A stretch of 64,000 nucleotides of DNA from Viola odorata. Its lineage: Eukaryota; Streptophyta; Magnoliopsida; Malpighiales; Violaceae. A program made the translations under genes and the position numbers. Positions 34,451-45,741 of this stretch are shown piece by piece. The stretch is from the NCBI GenBank assembly GCA_963691705.1, contig OY829538.1, positions 77,134,781 to 77,198,780 of the forward strand, written 5' to 3'. The first letter of the stretch is position 1, and the number at the start of each line of letters is the position of its first letter. The notes below the pieces were generated by a model, which was given only the letters and a program-made list of their open reading frames with translations, did not search any database and had not been told where the DNA came from.

Positions 34451-34684
34451 GGGCAGAACTGGGGTCGCCTCGATAATTGTAAATACAATTGCTGCTTTAT
34501 ATGTATTGATGCTGCCATTCCTACACTGGACAAATTCGTGGAACTGAGAGTAGATTGCATGATTGAAGCTGGATTACTTAATGAAGTTTATGAGATTTAC
34601 AAGCTTGAAGCAGATTATACTCGAGGTCTTAAACAAGCTATTGGTGTGAGAGAGTTTAAAGAGTTTCTTAGAGTTGGAATGTAA
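34451..34684 (+). pseudogene. Adenylate isopentenyltransferase (IPT), C-terminal fragment
   Basis: The open frame reads YNCCFICIDAAIPTLDKFV, RVDCMIEAGLLNEVYEIY and ADYTRGLKQAIGVREFKEFL, all hallmark blocks of plant IPT proteins. About 75 of some 330 residues remain. The N-terminal P-loop that binds the nucleotide is absent, and a stop follows at once after LRVGM. IPTs make the first committed step of cytokinin synthesis (adding the isopentenyl group to ATP/ADP). This piece cannot do so. No upstream IPT exons are found within 3 kb. Confidence 0.85.
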
Positions 34685-34989
34685 CAGGCTCTAGTGATGG
34701 ACTTATCATAGTGTCAGAAAATAGTGAAAAGAAGGTGATTAGCAATAATGTAACGGAAATCTTTCACTCCCCTGATGATTGCTCACGCGACTTGTTCGTC
34801 ATCAAGTAAGTTTATGTTCTTACTTTTTTTTTAAAGCAAGAGTATGTTCTTACATTCGGAATAACTTTGTTAGAAGAAATTATAAGTAATTTAAAAAGAC
34901 TTTGTAAGTCAAAAAGGACTAGAGTGAAAGGACGTTAATTATGTAAAAGACAATAATGTCCCTTCTTAATGACAAAAATTTCCTGCAAT

Positions 34990-36050
34990 CTTTGTCTTTT
35001 CAAAAAGTGAGTAAATTCCACAAAATAAATGCATTGGAAGTTTACGTATACGTCCAAATTTGAAAGACCCAACTTCAATCTCCAGATCCAATGTCCTGCA
35101 ATCTTGGTCTTCTCAATGGCCCATGTGAGTAAATTCCATGAAATGCATTGGAAGTTTGGTGGGAAATTGTAAGACTAAGAGTACTGCTGATATCATTATT
35201 AAATATAGAGTAAGGTATGTATGGATATGTGAGTAAAACTAAAACTTTGAGAGCTTCTTAATTTCTTCTACAATTTTTTTTGTTAAAAAAAAAATCATGG
35301 ATCAGTCTTCTTTCCCAAAGCAGACAAGAGCTGATCAAGATAGCAGATCGGATGTTGATCAAGATTTGCCAGTTGATCAGACAAGAAAAATGACGACGAA
35401 GCGTCTGATGATTCTTGCGGCACGTTGAAGGAAGAAGTGGACGACGTTGATGACCCTTCTGGAAAATATTATTATGCAGCAAAAAATAAGAAAAATGAGC
35501 AGAAAAATATTATGAAGAGAATCTGTTGTTCTATAGGTTCGTACTTCTCTATCTTTAACGGTAAAGAAAAAGCCGTTGGTAGCAAGAGACTGAGATCGTT
35601 TCCCGGCCAGTCACCTGTAAATTGCGGCAGTGGCAGCGGCAGAGGCGGGTTTAACCACAGACCAAAGCTGACGTTGAAGGAAGAAGTGGACGACGTTGAT
35701 GATCCTTCAGGAAAATATCCAGAGAGATCAGGATTCGTCCAAAAACCATCTCCGCCAAAACGGCTGCCATCTCCGGCAATACTGCGGCCATTTCCTGCAA
35801 AACGGCGGCCATCTCCGGCATATCTGCCAATAATAGTAAGACGACGTCGGATAACCCAATGTGCTCCATCTAAGGGTTATGGGAGAGGTCAGGATTCGTC
35901 CAAAAACGATTTCTTCAAAATAAAAACATTTCAATTGCGCGGAGGAGATGACGGCTGTAGTGGTGGTAGCACTGTTGCTGATCAAAGAAAAGGAGGTAGT
36001 GCAACCACCGGAAGCGGCGGCGGAGCTGCAAAATGACTCTCCCAGTGGGC
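34990..36050 (+). repeat. BED-finger locus, copy C of a duplicated segment
   Basis: This stretch matches 45490-46830 in the upstream region (aaatttgaaagacccaactt, gcattggaagtttggtggga), the coding start and the coding end. It lacks the zinc-finger exon of the other copy. The region 34685-34990 before it is AT-rich and shows nothing. Confidence 0.85.
35297..36036 (+). pseudogene. Broken paralogue of the BED-finger gene at 45742
   Basis: It begins like its partner (MDQSSFPKQTRADQDSRSDV...), but one A is missing in the A-run near 35385, so the frame shifts and stops near 35425. The second frame then stays open to 36036 and ends in the same Gly-rich tail (DSSKNDFFKIKTFQLRGG, then GSATTGSGGGAAK). 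The BED zinc finger is gone. In its place is a Pro-rich stretch with three RPSPA/RPFPA-like units (35740-35825). The acidic block LKEEVDDVDDPSGK is duplicated (35425 and 35674). Translation from an internal ATG (35512) is conceivable but unsupported. Confidence 0.75.
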
Positions 36051-36942
36051 GGCAATATAGTCAAAGGAAGTAAAGATGAAGCGTGGTATGGGGATGTAGC
36101 TTTTGCTTTTTGGTTGCAATTTTGATACCAAGAAGAAAAAGGGTAGGAGAGAACTTGGACTTTGTTGCTTTTGCCAGGATAAGATCTTGGATTTTGGAGG
36201 TGATAGCGTGTGTTGAAGTTGATTTCCTATGTAAAAATTGATTGCTCAAATATCATTTACAAATGAGGTTCCCTTAAGCATTGAGGTGGAAGCCCTAGTA
36301 AACTAAATTACTTGCAACAAATACTGAATGCAAGAGTGAGATGTCCGGAGGACTAACTTTCTTGTGACCAATATTTTTACATGTTTTAGATCCATCAAAA
36401 AGGTTTAGTATGCATAATTTTGTTGTTTTGAATGAAGTCTTGGTTTCTGCTGATAGTTCTTAAAATATATTTGCCAGCATTTTAGGTCACTGTGAAGTCT
36501 TAAGTGATGCAGTACTAAGTAGTTACAAAATAAGTGCAAGAAGGCAATGTTACCTAAGTTATATGCTTATGATGAAAATTTTGCTCTTTTATATAATGTC
36601 CCCTCTCTTGGATAGGAAGAGAACGGGTCAATGCAGAGAAGAAGTTGACTTTGCTACATCCAACAATCAACCTCTTAATTGATCAGAGTAAGAAATTGAC
36701 TTTAGAACAAGACTAAGGGGAAGAAGTGGTCGCAATTTCCAGGTAACTTCAACCTTACTTCTGTTTTCTTTCGGGAAGAAGTGGTCGCAATTTCCAGGTA
36801 ACTTCCACCTTGCTTCTGTTTTCTTTCTCCTCAATATCCATAGGAGCTGGGAGTTTTAAGGGTATCCATGGAACAACATGAATCCAAGATATGTTGGTTT
36901 CTTTCTAAATCTAACCAATTGATTCCCTTTTAACAGAACAAC
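36037..36942. other. Leader region of the first DUF247 fragment
   Basis: Mostly AT-rich. A 55 bp tandem pair at 36717-36827 repeats aagaagtggtcgcaatttcc and the candidate splice donor TTCCAG/GTAACTTC. A fitting acceptor (ttttaacag) lies at 36930-36938, just before the DUF247 ATG, so this is probably a 5' leader with an intron. Confidence 0.45.
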
Positions 36943-37190
36943 ATGGAAGCACAAACAGGAACAGAATTAAATCCACTGGTAAGTAGAAGAGGCCAAGAAA
37001 ATGGTGGAAACTCAACCTCTCATCATATTATTACCATGCCCGAGCACGAGCCTAATCCGGAATGGCTGGCCTCTGTGGCTGAAAAGATCAAACAAGAACC
37101 GAAGAAGTTGAGCAGGTCAGCTGGGAAGAGTTCTTGTTGCATCTTCAGAGTGCCTCAAAGTCTCGTTGAGATTAATGAAAAGGCCTATCA
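36943..37190 (+). pseudogene. DUF247 protein, 5' fragment (copy E)
   Basis: ATG at 36943 begins MEAQTGTELNPLVSRRGQ and reaches the DUF247 entry block (CCIFRVPQSLVEINEKAYQP). The match to the copy at 51132 stops at 37190; about 38 unrelated bases and then the Helitron follow, and the frame ends at 37212. About 83 of some 430 residues remain. DUF247 proteins are plant membrane-anchored proteins; in grasses a member is linked to self-incompatibility, but most have no known function. Confidence 0.85.
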
Positions 37191-37333
37191 GCCTCAAAGT
37201 CTAATTCATTAATCCGAGTTGGTGAAAATCTATACTATATAAAAAGCACGAAAGGGTTTATTTCTTTAAATTACTATTATAGCCTTTAATTATTAAAATA
37301 TTTAAAGGTATAATAGACTTTTTATTTTTATAA

Positions 37334-38345
37334 AATTACCTACAATATATCTATTATTCAACCAGTTATTTAATTAATTAACCTACCTATTATTAAAATT
37401 GAATAAATCTATTACTCAATCATTTATTTAATTAATTAATCTACTTATTAAATCCATTGATTATTTAATTAATTAACCTACCTATTAAACCCTAAACTAC
37501 AAAACATCGCCAACAAAATTACAAAACTAATAACTCCACTCTTCTATATTTATTCAATTCAGATTCACTCTTCTTTCTGTTTTATCAATTTTTTTTCCGT
37601 TTTCAAGATTACCTACAATATATCTATTATTCAACCACTTATTTAATTAATTAACCTACCTAGTATTAAAATTGAATAAATCTATTACTCAATCACTTAT
37701 TTAATTAATTAATCTACTTATTAAATCCATTGATTATTTAATTAATTAACCTACCTATTAAACCCTAAACTACAAAGCATCGCCAAAAAAATTATGTACA
37801 AAACTAATAACTCCACTCTTCTATATTTATTCAATTCAGATTCACTCTTCTTTCTGTTTTATCAATTTTTTTTTCCATTTTCAAGATTACCTACAATATA
37901 TCTATTATTCAACAACTTATTTAATTAATTAACCTACCTTATTAAAATTGAATAAATCTATTACTCAATCGCCAAAAAAATTACAAAACTAATAACTCCA
38001 CTCTTCTATATTTATTCAATTCAGATTCACTCTTCTTTCTGTTTTATCAAAAAAAAATCCGTTTTCAAGATTACCTACAATATATCTATTATTCAACCAC
38101 TTATTTAATTAATTAACCTACCTATTATTAAAATTGAATAAATCTATTACTCAATCACTTATTTAATGAATTAATCTACTTATTAAATCTATTGATTATT
38201 TAATTAATTAACCTACCTATTAAACCCTAAACTACAAAGCATCGCCAACGAAATTACAAAACTAATAACTCTATTCTTCTGTATTTATTTAGTTCAGATT
38301 CACTCTTCTTTCCGTTTTATCAATTTTTTTCCGTTTTCAAGATTA
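37334..38345. repeat. Tandem repeat block inside the Helitron
   Basis: About four copies (one shortened) of a roughly 275 bp unit start near 37334, 37610, 37885 and 38070. Each runs from ttacctacaatatatctatt through several ttaattaattaacctaccta motifs to gttttatcaattttttttcc. Some copies contain aaaccctaaactacaaa, resembling telomere-like AAACCCTAA. The last unit ends at 38345. Confidence 0.9.
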
Positions 38346-39102
38346 GAGTAAGTTAGTATTTTTTCTCCACCGATCAAAGGAGAAAAGCCCAGAACGGGAC
38401 TTCATCTGAGTAATCAATCAATGTTTCCCTGCCCAAGAAAAAATACAGAAGGGAACTGAATGTGACCAACAACTACCATGTATTTTCAATGTCACTGCAT
38501 TAATTATCGGTTTAATTATAAATTTTGTCAATTAGTTTTTCCATGAAAGAGTAATTGAAAAGTGTTGCTTCGAACATAAACAGTCATCATCAGAAAACAA
38601 TCATATTTGGGTGGGACGAGAATATGATCGGAGTCGGAGAGAGTTACAGGATAGATTCAGTTTGTAATTTAAATTAAATATTTAAAACTACATCAATTTG
38701 TGGACCCAGCTTTGGCCCAATAACAAAACAACGAAAAAAGTATCAAAATATCCGACCCAGCCCATAGAATTAAAATAATTTTAGCTTGATTAAGTAAGTT
38801 AGTTTTATAAATTACTTTAAAAAATAAGCACTAATAAAATTTTCTTTATAGATTAAAACTCAATAAAAATTTAAGTTTAATATTTAATTAAAAATTTGTG
38901 TTGCATATTTTTGTCGATTTATTTCCTTTATGTATTTTCGCGCTATTTTAACTTTTTCCTTTAAGCACAATAGATCCATATTATATTTATTTAGTTCGAT
39001 TCATATATGTATATTTATACAATTTCATACACTACTTAATAAATTATTTAAATTACCACTTACTTGCAAATTCATGTTTTAAATTTATTTCAATTGTAGG
39101 AA

Positions 39103-41953
39103 AATGTCTACAAACAAAAGAAAAGCGACCAATGGTTTGATGGTGCCACATGTTAAAAGAAGAGAATGAAATAGGTTGCTTAAAGCTCAATCATTTCTTT
39201 ATGAATATCAAGATATGTGATTATTTAATATTTTAAAATTAATAATTTAATTCAATGTTTGATTTGATGGTGTCAAATGTTAAAAGAAGAGAGCGAAATT
39301 GGTTCCTTAAAGCTTATGTGATTAATTAATAATTTGATTCAATGTTTAAAATTATTCAGAGTGTCTAATACTAGACTATATAATAAATCTTTTATTTGTT
39401 TTAATATGTAGGACATATAGAAGTTGAACCATCTATTTCACCTCTACATACGTTAAAGGATGTTCCCAGTTGTAACTATTGTGGTGCAAAAAGATTTCAG
39501 TTCGAGCCACCAATATTTTGTTGTTAAAATGGACAAGTTAAATTGGCGCATACACATTATGATGATGATTTGCTAGAACTTTATACGTCACAATCGGAAG
39601 AAGCGAAAGAGTTTCGTAGAAAGATTAGAAAATATAACAGTATATTTGGGTTTACATCATTTGGTGTAAAGTATGACAAAGAACTTGCTTCATCGAGGAA
39701 AGGAGTTTATACCTTTAAAGCTCAAGGTCAGGCATACCACAATCTTCCTGGATTGGTGCCCACAGAGAATAATCCAGTGTATTTTCAACTTTATTTTTAA
39801 GATACTGATAATGAGCTACACAATAAGATGAGAATTATGGAGAATGCTAACTTGGATGAAAGCATTATGAATAAATTGATGAAGGTTTTGGAAAATAACC
39901 CATATGCTAAATTTTTTAAAGGCTTCAAAGATATTTCCTCACTTGACGATTTACAAATCCATATCAACACAAGTGTTAATATTGATCAAAGAGTTTATAA
40001 CTCGCCTTCTATTGATCAAGTTGCTGCTATATGGATTGAAGGAAATAATTCTAATGTTCCATTTGAAAGAGATATAGTTGTTCGTGCACATTCGGGACAG
40101 AGCCACAGAATTAAACATTATTTTAGCTGTTATGATCCTCTCCAATACCCACTTTTATGCCCTAAAGGAGAAGCTAGTTGGCATCAGAATATTTTCAAAC
40201 AATGCAGAAGGTCTTCCAATACTAATACAAAAACTACAGAAGACTTTTCAACTATTCTGATATTTACCTCTGCAGAAAATATTTTTGATCAAGAAATAGA
40301 AGGTAAGCTTTTAATTAATACGATATTATTTTAATTTTTAGCTCTACTTTTTTTTCATATGTCTTTTAGAATTTTCACATGCTTTTTTAAACATATAGGT
40401 GTACATAGACCTACAATATCAAAAGTATCGTGTCGAGAGTACTATTGTTACAAGCTTCAAATTAGAGTTTTTATACGATCGATACTTTTACTAATTGGTA
40501 GACTATTCCAACAATATGTTGTAGACATGTATATTAAATTGGAGACTGCCAGACTTGATTTCTTCCGTCATCAGCAAGCAAAAATTCGATCTGAATTGTA
40601 CCAAGATATTGTTGATAGTGTCATGTCAGGAGAAACTAGAGGAAGTGAAATGGGAAAAAGGTTAATCCTTCTTGCCTCTTTTGTTGGAGGGCCACGAGAT
40701 ATGCGGCGACGATACCTTGATTCGATATCATTGGTCCAACATCTTGGGAAGCCTGATTTGTTTATTACTATGACATGCAATCCATATTGGAAAGAGATTC
40801 AAGATCAGCTTACAGAGGGGAACTTGCATAGGATCGTCCTGATTTAGTTGTGAGGATTTTCCGAGCAAAAGTTCAAGATCTCAAAGATCAAGCTATTAAG
40901 AAATAAATATTTAAAAAAGTAGATGGTTATCCAATATATCAACAAAGAGACAATGAACGAAAAATAATTAAAAAGAACAAAGAGCTTGATAACCGATGGG
41001 TAGTGCCGTATAACTCTTACTTGCTTACAAGATATGGTTGCCACATAAATGTTGAGATTTGCTCCAGCATTAAATCAGCGAAGTATCTTTATAAGTACGT
41101 ATACAAAAGGCATGACAAAATATCTGCATACATTGCATCAAATGATGGGAATAATTTGGTTGATGAGATAGAATAATTTCAAGATGGGAGATTGTCTCTC
41201 CACAAGAAGTTGCATGGAGGATATATGAATTCAATTTAAATGAGATGAATCCTCCAGCGATAAATTTGCAATTACATTTGCCTAATAAACAGGTTGTCTA
41301 TTATTGGGAGAATCAAAATTTGCAAGAAGTGGTACTTTGGGAGCATGTATTAAAGACAATGCTTACAGAATTCTTTACAATATGTTTTGAGAATCCAAAT
41401 GCAAGACAATATTTATACAGGTAAGAAAAAAACTTTATTCTTAAAAAATTATTTTTTTGCTTATTTATTTTTCAATGTCACTATTAGTATATATATTATC
41501 TTGTTTATTTATATTTGTAGATATAGTACATTAATTAATGTTCCAATATGATATCTTTCACATAATTATTTCTTATATTTTTATTACAGGGAATTTCCTG
41601 TGCATTTTGTCTCGCAATCTAAAGACAAAGCATGAAAAAAAAGAGAATCAACGAGGGGTGTGATTGGCCGTGTAAATACTGCAAATCCAAAAGAAGGAGA
41701 AAGGTATTCTCTAAGGTTATTATTGAATCATGTTAGAGGACCAAAGTCTTTTGAAGATTTATTGACAGTAAATGAAGTTATATGCAAAACATTCAAACAA
41801 TCAGCACAAAAGAGAGGACTTCTTGAATCTGACAAGAGTATATTAGCGTGTCTAAGTGAATCCCTATCCTCCTTGATGTTATTAACTATGAATTCATGGA
41901 CTTTCAAGATCTTCATCATTGTGACCAAAGCAAACGAATTGGTAAGTAACTAA
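39103..41953 (+). pseudogene. Helitron Rep-type replication initiator, fragments
   Basis: Frames in order carry the N-terminal region (MSTNKRKATNGLMVPHVKR; CNYCGAKRFQFEPPIFCC), the Helitron-like N domain (39543-40334), and the start of Rep (40520-40850: QQYVVDMYIKLETARLDFFR, GGPRDMRRRYLDS, FITMTCNPYW). Near 40905 the sequence jumps to KVDGYPIYQQRD and NRWVVPYNSYLL, CHINVEICSSIK. The HUH nickase segment and Cys-rich part that normally lie between are missing. The later part (41600-41950: EFPVHF, RESTRGVIGRVN, GERYSLRLLLNHVRG) is recognisable. Several stops and frameshifts interrupt it. Also, 39130-39200 is repeated at 39255-39320. Confidence 0.85.
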
Positions 41954-42019
41954 ATTTATAAAATGTTGTAATCATTATTTTAATTGATAATTCATATTCT
42001 AATTTCAATTATTTTAATG

Positions 42020-42900
42020 ACAGATATTACTGATTTCTTCATTAGCGCAAAACCATTCAATGGCAAATTTCAAGAAATTCTATTAATGAACAAATGGTAA
42101 TATATTTATTTACTAATGTTCAATTACAGTTTTTCCTATATATAAAATCAAATAATTGCAATTTTGTTTAACAATACTTAAAATTTTAAAATTAGAGGTG
42201 AATAGTTGAAATTGATCTTGTGGGGAGATTTAGCTGAAAAGAAAGGAGAAGCCCTTTATGAAATAAAAGAGGAAAATCCTATCATTGTTTTATCAAACAG
42301 AATTACATCAAAATATCAAGGTAAATCTATAAAATATAAATTCAAGTCAATTGTTATCTAATAATAATAAAAATGCAATTGCTCAAATTAGAAATTTTAC
42401 AAGTATCAACTACAAGAACGACAATAGTGATGATCAATCCCATAACATATGAAGCAGATGAAATCCGACAATGGTAAGAATATATGTATATATATTAAAT
42501 ATAATATAAGATTATTTTACCATTATCCATTATTTAAGTTAATATTTTTTTATTTAATTTTATAAATATTTATAAACCACAGCTTGACCTATACTCAACA
42601 AGAAGATACTCAGAAGATAATCAAATCACCTTCAAAGAGAATGGACAATGTGAGCAAAGCAACTGTAGAACAAATTGCTAACAAAATTCCATCATCAAAA
42701 CAACAGGTACCAACCATAAAGCAAAATAATTAGTTATGAGCATAACTGAAAAAACTAACATTAACTCTTATTATTTTTGTGTAGTCTTTCTACGTCCTAA
42801 CAACAACTATTATCGAAGTGATCAATAAAAGACAACCTTGGTATGAATCTGTAAAAAGTGTTGGAAGTCACTAAAAAACTAAATTTAGTAGAATTTACTA
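42020..42900 (+). pseudogene. RPA-like OB-fold fragments within the Helitron
   Basis: Short exon-like frames resemble the large subunit of replication protein A, which plant Helitrons often carry: ITDFFISAKPFNGKFQEI (about 42025), KLILWGDLAEKKGEALYEI (42200) with ENPIIVLSNRITSKYQG, and LEILQVSTTRTTIVMINP (42390). They are separated by AT-rich, intron-like stretches. No continuous frame exists. RPA-like proteins coat single-stranded DNA; here the function is lost. Confidence 0.6.
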
Positions 42901-43087
42901 TCCTCACTTTTACATCTTTTAAATCCATTTTTTTTGTATAGCCTATATTTTATCAAAAACCTTTTTAATTTATAAATATTAAGATTAAGATGCATCAAGG
43001 GTTCTAAACCAACTGCGTTGTTCCCCGAATATTTTTGTTTATGTTTATATTAATTTAAGCCATTTTTTTATTTAATTTATTATCAGC

Positions 43088-43975
43088 CTGAAGATGTAAG
43101 GAAGTTATGGGTTTTCTATTGTGATGCATTATCCGAAAACTATAAAAGAACCCATCGAAATTCAAGCGTAAAGGAGGTATTAGCATTAACACTCAAGAGT
43201 ATTAATTTTTATTTAGAAAGTATGAGGAAAAGTATTAAGGACTATGATTTACCTACATTAAAGGAGATAAATTTGGAACATGATTCAACATTGCCAAAGG
43301 AGATTGCAAATGAATTGTCCATTAAAGTCACATTGGAAGATCTAGAGACACAATCAAAGTTAAATCCAGAACAAGAAGAGGTTTTTAAGGCAATTATAGA
43401 AAAAGTTGATTCAAATTCCAGTGGGGTATTTTTTGTCGATGGATCAGGAGGAACAGGAAAAATATATTTATACAAAGCATTCCTTGCTAATGTTCAATCA
43501 CGTGGGACGATTGGACTTGCAACTGCGACATGTGGGGTTGCTGCTGTAATCATGTTAGGAGGTTGTATTGCTCATTCACGATTTGGTATTCCTATAGATG
43601 TTCATGAATCAAGTGAAAGCAACTATTCAAAACAAGAACCCAAGGCTCAATTAATATAAAGGGCAAGACTTATTCTATGGGATGAAGCTCCAATGGCAAA
43701 ACGATGCGCAATAGAGATGGTTGATCGATTCTTAAAGGATATAATGAACATCAATGAACTATTTGGTGGTAAAGTTGTAGTTTTTGGAGGTGATTTCAGG
43801 CAAGTACTACCTGTAGTACCACGATGGACAAGATCAGAAACTGTGGGAGCAAGTTTGGTAAGGACATACTTATGGCACCATATGAGAAGACTGAAACTAT
43901 CTAGAAATATGAGGGCTAGCTCGGATTTAGAATTCAGCAAACTTTTACTCAGAATAGGAAATGGAAAAGAGCCAA
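43088..43975 (+). pseudogene. PIF1-type helicase part of the Helitron
   Basis: Begins PEDVRKLWVFYCDALSENYK and continues LNPEQEEVFKAIIEKV to the Walker A loop, which reads GGTGKI instead of GGTGKT. Next come GLATATCGVAAVIMLGG and HSRFGIPI. A stop at 43657 interrupts the frame, and it resumes with Walker B (ARLILWDEAPMAKR) and GGDFRQVLPVVPR, ending near LLLRIGNGKEP. There the match is cut by a foreign LTR end. The C-terminal helicase motifs are absent. It unwinds DNA in intact elements. Confidence 0.88.
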
Positions 43976-44075
43976 TGATTGCGTGTCGAGCGCGTCAAAT
44001 ATAAGTGTATAATAGATATGAAAAAGGGGTAGAAATACAACTTATCATTTGTCCACAACATGCGACAGGTGTAAC
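43976..44075. mobile_element. LTR-end fragment inserted in the Helitron helicase
   Basis: About 100 bases starting TGATTGCGTGTCGAGCGCGT match the left tip of the LTR at 56948 (TGACCGCGCGTCGAACACGT), including TCAAATATA and ggggtagaaatacaacttat and the following gtccacaa. The match begins at the LTR tip itself, so this is a truncated LTR remnant of the same family. Confidence 0.75.
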
Positions 44076-44164
44076 AATTGCGTTAAGACAATTCCAAGGT
44101 AATTCCAAACAAATTAAAAATTTAATTATTTTAAACATAAAATAAGATGACTAAGACTCAACTT

Positions 44165-44683
44165 ACAATTTTAGATACATGCTGAGGTTACAAGTTAATG
44201 ATGGTGAGAATGAAGCAACAATTGTTCTTTTTGATGAGACAGAAACACTAATTGGTTGTGACATCAAAAAATACAAAGAATCAGTGGATGTCACAACCAA
44301 TTAGTGGACATAAGGTAATTCTTTTGGAATAGTGATACTAAAGTTATTTTATTGCAGAAAAAATACTAATATTATTCTCATTGTAACAGGAAAAAGAGAA
44401 GTCGCCACACTATAGAAAAATGATATCCTGTAAGGACAAGGAATTTAATTTCTTAGTCAAGGTCAACGAAAAAAATGAGAGCGAACGACAGAGAAATATA
44501 TTTATCGCTGAAGAGGTTCATGCAACTAAAAAGAGGACACCAACTAAAAAAGAAATTGATGAAGACGAGGAGTCATTAGCGGTAGTTTGGAAAAAAAGCC
44601 AACAAAATAAACTTCAAATGAATAATGCAACTGAAAAAAATGTGAACATTACGACAATGATGAAAGCAAGAATAACAAAATGA
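44165..44683 (+). pseudogene. RPA C-terminal domain fragment in the Helitron
   Basis: A frame reads MLRLQVNDGENEATIVLFDE and TETLIGCDI, like the C-terminal OB fold of the RPA large subunit, and stops soon after. A second open frame (44420-44683) is Lys/Glu-rich (ATKKRTPTKKEIDEDEE), like a disordered tail. Both come after the helicase, while the front RPA pieces come before it. Confidence 0.55.
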
Positions 44684-45215
44684 TAAAGAAAGGAAGACGA
44701 ATCAAGAAAATCAAAGAAGAAGATGATCAACAACAAGCTAAAAAAATTAGCCAAGCCGAAAAAGAAAAGAGACAAAAAATAAGATGAGGAAGTAATTATT
44801 TTACCCACACCGATACTCATTGACGAAGAAGCTGAAGGCAAAAAATAGACAAGGAAGGGAACAAGACTCAAGAACAAGAAATTTGATGAATTATATGAGT
44901 ATGAGCCCATAATAAAAAGATTAAGTAAGAAAAATTGTAAAAATGCTTTATAATTAATTATTATTATTAGTATGCTTAACAATTTATATGGTTGGTTATA
45001 ATACTTTAGAAAAATATTTAAATACTATTAAGCTATATTATCTATTAATAATTATTATTAGTATGCTTAATGATTTATATGTTCGGTTATATTATTTTAA
45101 AACATTATTTAAATAGTGACATTATCTATTTTAAATGACCAAAATTAATTTATAAACAATATCTAAATTAAATAATTTAAATTCATATAAAAAATTGTTG
45201 CCAAAACTACCTAGT

Positions 45216-45741
45216 TATAATAAAAATACTGGATTAATTAGATTATCAACGGTATTATTGGATTATTAGTAAAAAAAAAAAATTATATCAATTTTAGCGT
45301 TAAAGACCCATTGGCTAACAATCCGCCTACTCTTGTCCTTTTCTCGAGATTGAAGTTGCGTCTTTCCTAATTGGAGGTTCCCCACCATGAGTTTTTTTGT
45401 CCATTATGTCGGCGCCCTTATGCTTCTGGAAAAAAATATAGAAAAAATAAATCGGAAAATGCTTTACATGGGCCTAGCAAAGTGGACTTGGACCAAGTCA
45501 AGTCAAGTACGTGTACGTCCAAATTTGAAAGACCCAACTTCAATCTCGAGAAAATTCCAAGAAATGCATGCGAGTAAATTCCAGGAAAATGCATTGGAAG
45601 TTTGGTGGGAAATTGTAAGACTAAGAGTACTGCTGAATGCTGATATCATTATTATATATGGAGGTATGGATATGTGAGTAAAACTAAAACTTTCAGAGCT
45701 TCTTAATTTCTTCTACAAATTTTTTTGTTAAAAAAAAAGTC
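45216..45741. other. Upstream region of the BED-finger gene
   Basis: AT-rich to 45290, then a stretch whose second half (45500-45741) is similar to 35040-35296 in front of the broken paralogue, down to the A-run before the ATG. The duplication therefore includes the promoter region. Confidence 0.6.

Larger units (their letters stand above)
37229..45215 (+). mobile_element. Decayed Helitron, about 8 kb
   Basis: The 5' end reads A/TCTATACTATATAAAAAGCA, the classic Helitron start; the likely 3' end is CTAGT/T at 45211-45215, so the insertion would be between A and T as expected. A clear hairpin before the 3' end was not found, so that end is tentative. Inside, in order: a tandem-repeat block, Helitron Rep pieces, RPA-like pieces, a PIF1 helicase and an RPA C-terminal piece, all with stops or frameshifts. 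Helitrons move by rolling-circle replication. This copy cannot encode its own enzyme. Confidence 0.8.

Noticed and set aside
37334..38345. The tandem block considered as a CRISPR array or telomeric repeat
   Set aside because: Units are about 275 bp without unique spacers, and AAACCCTAA occurs only singly. It is a Helitron-internal repeat.
44614..44982. Minus-strand 122-codon ORF near the Helitron 3' end
   Set aside because: It is a shadow of a Lys/Glu-rich plus-strand frame, giving a hydrophobic translation without family features.
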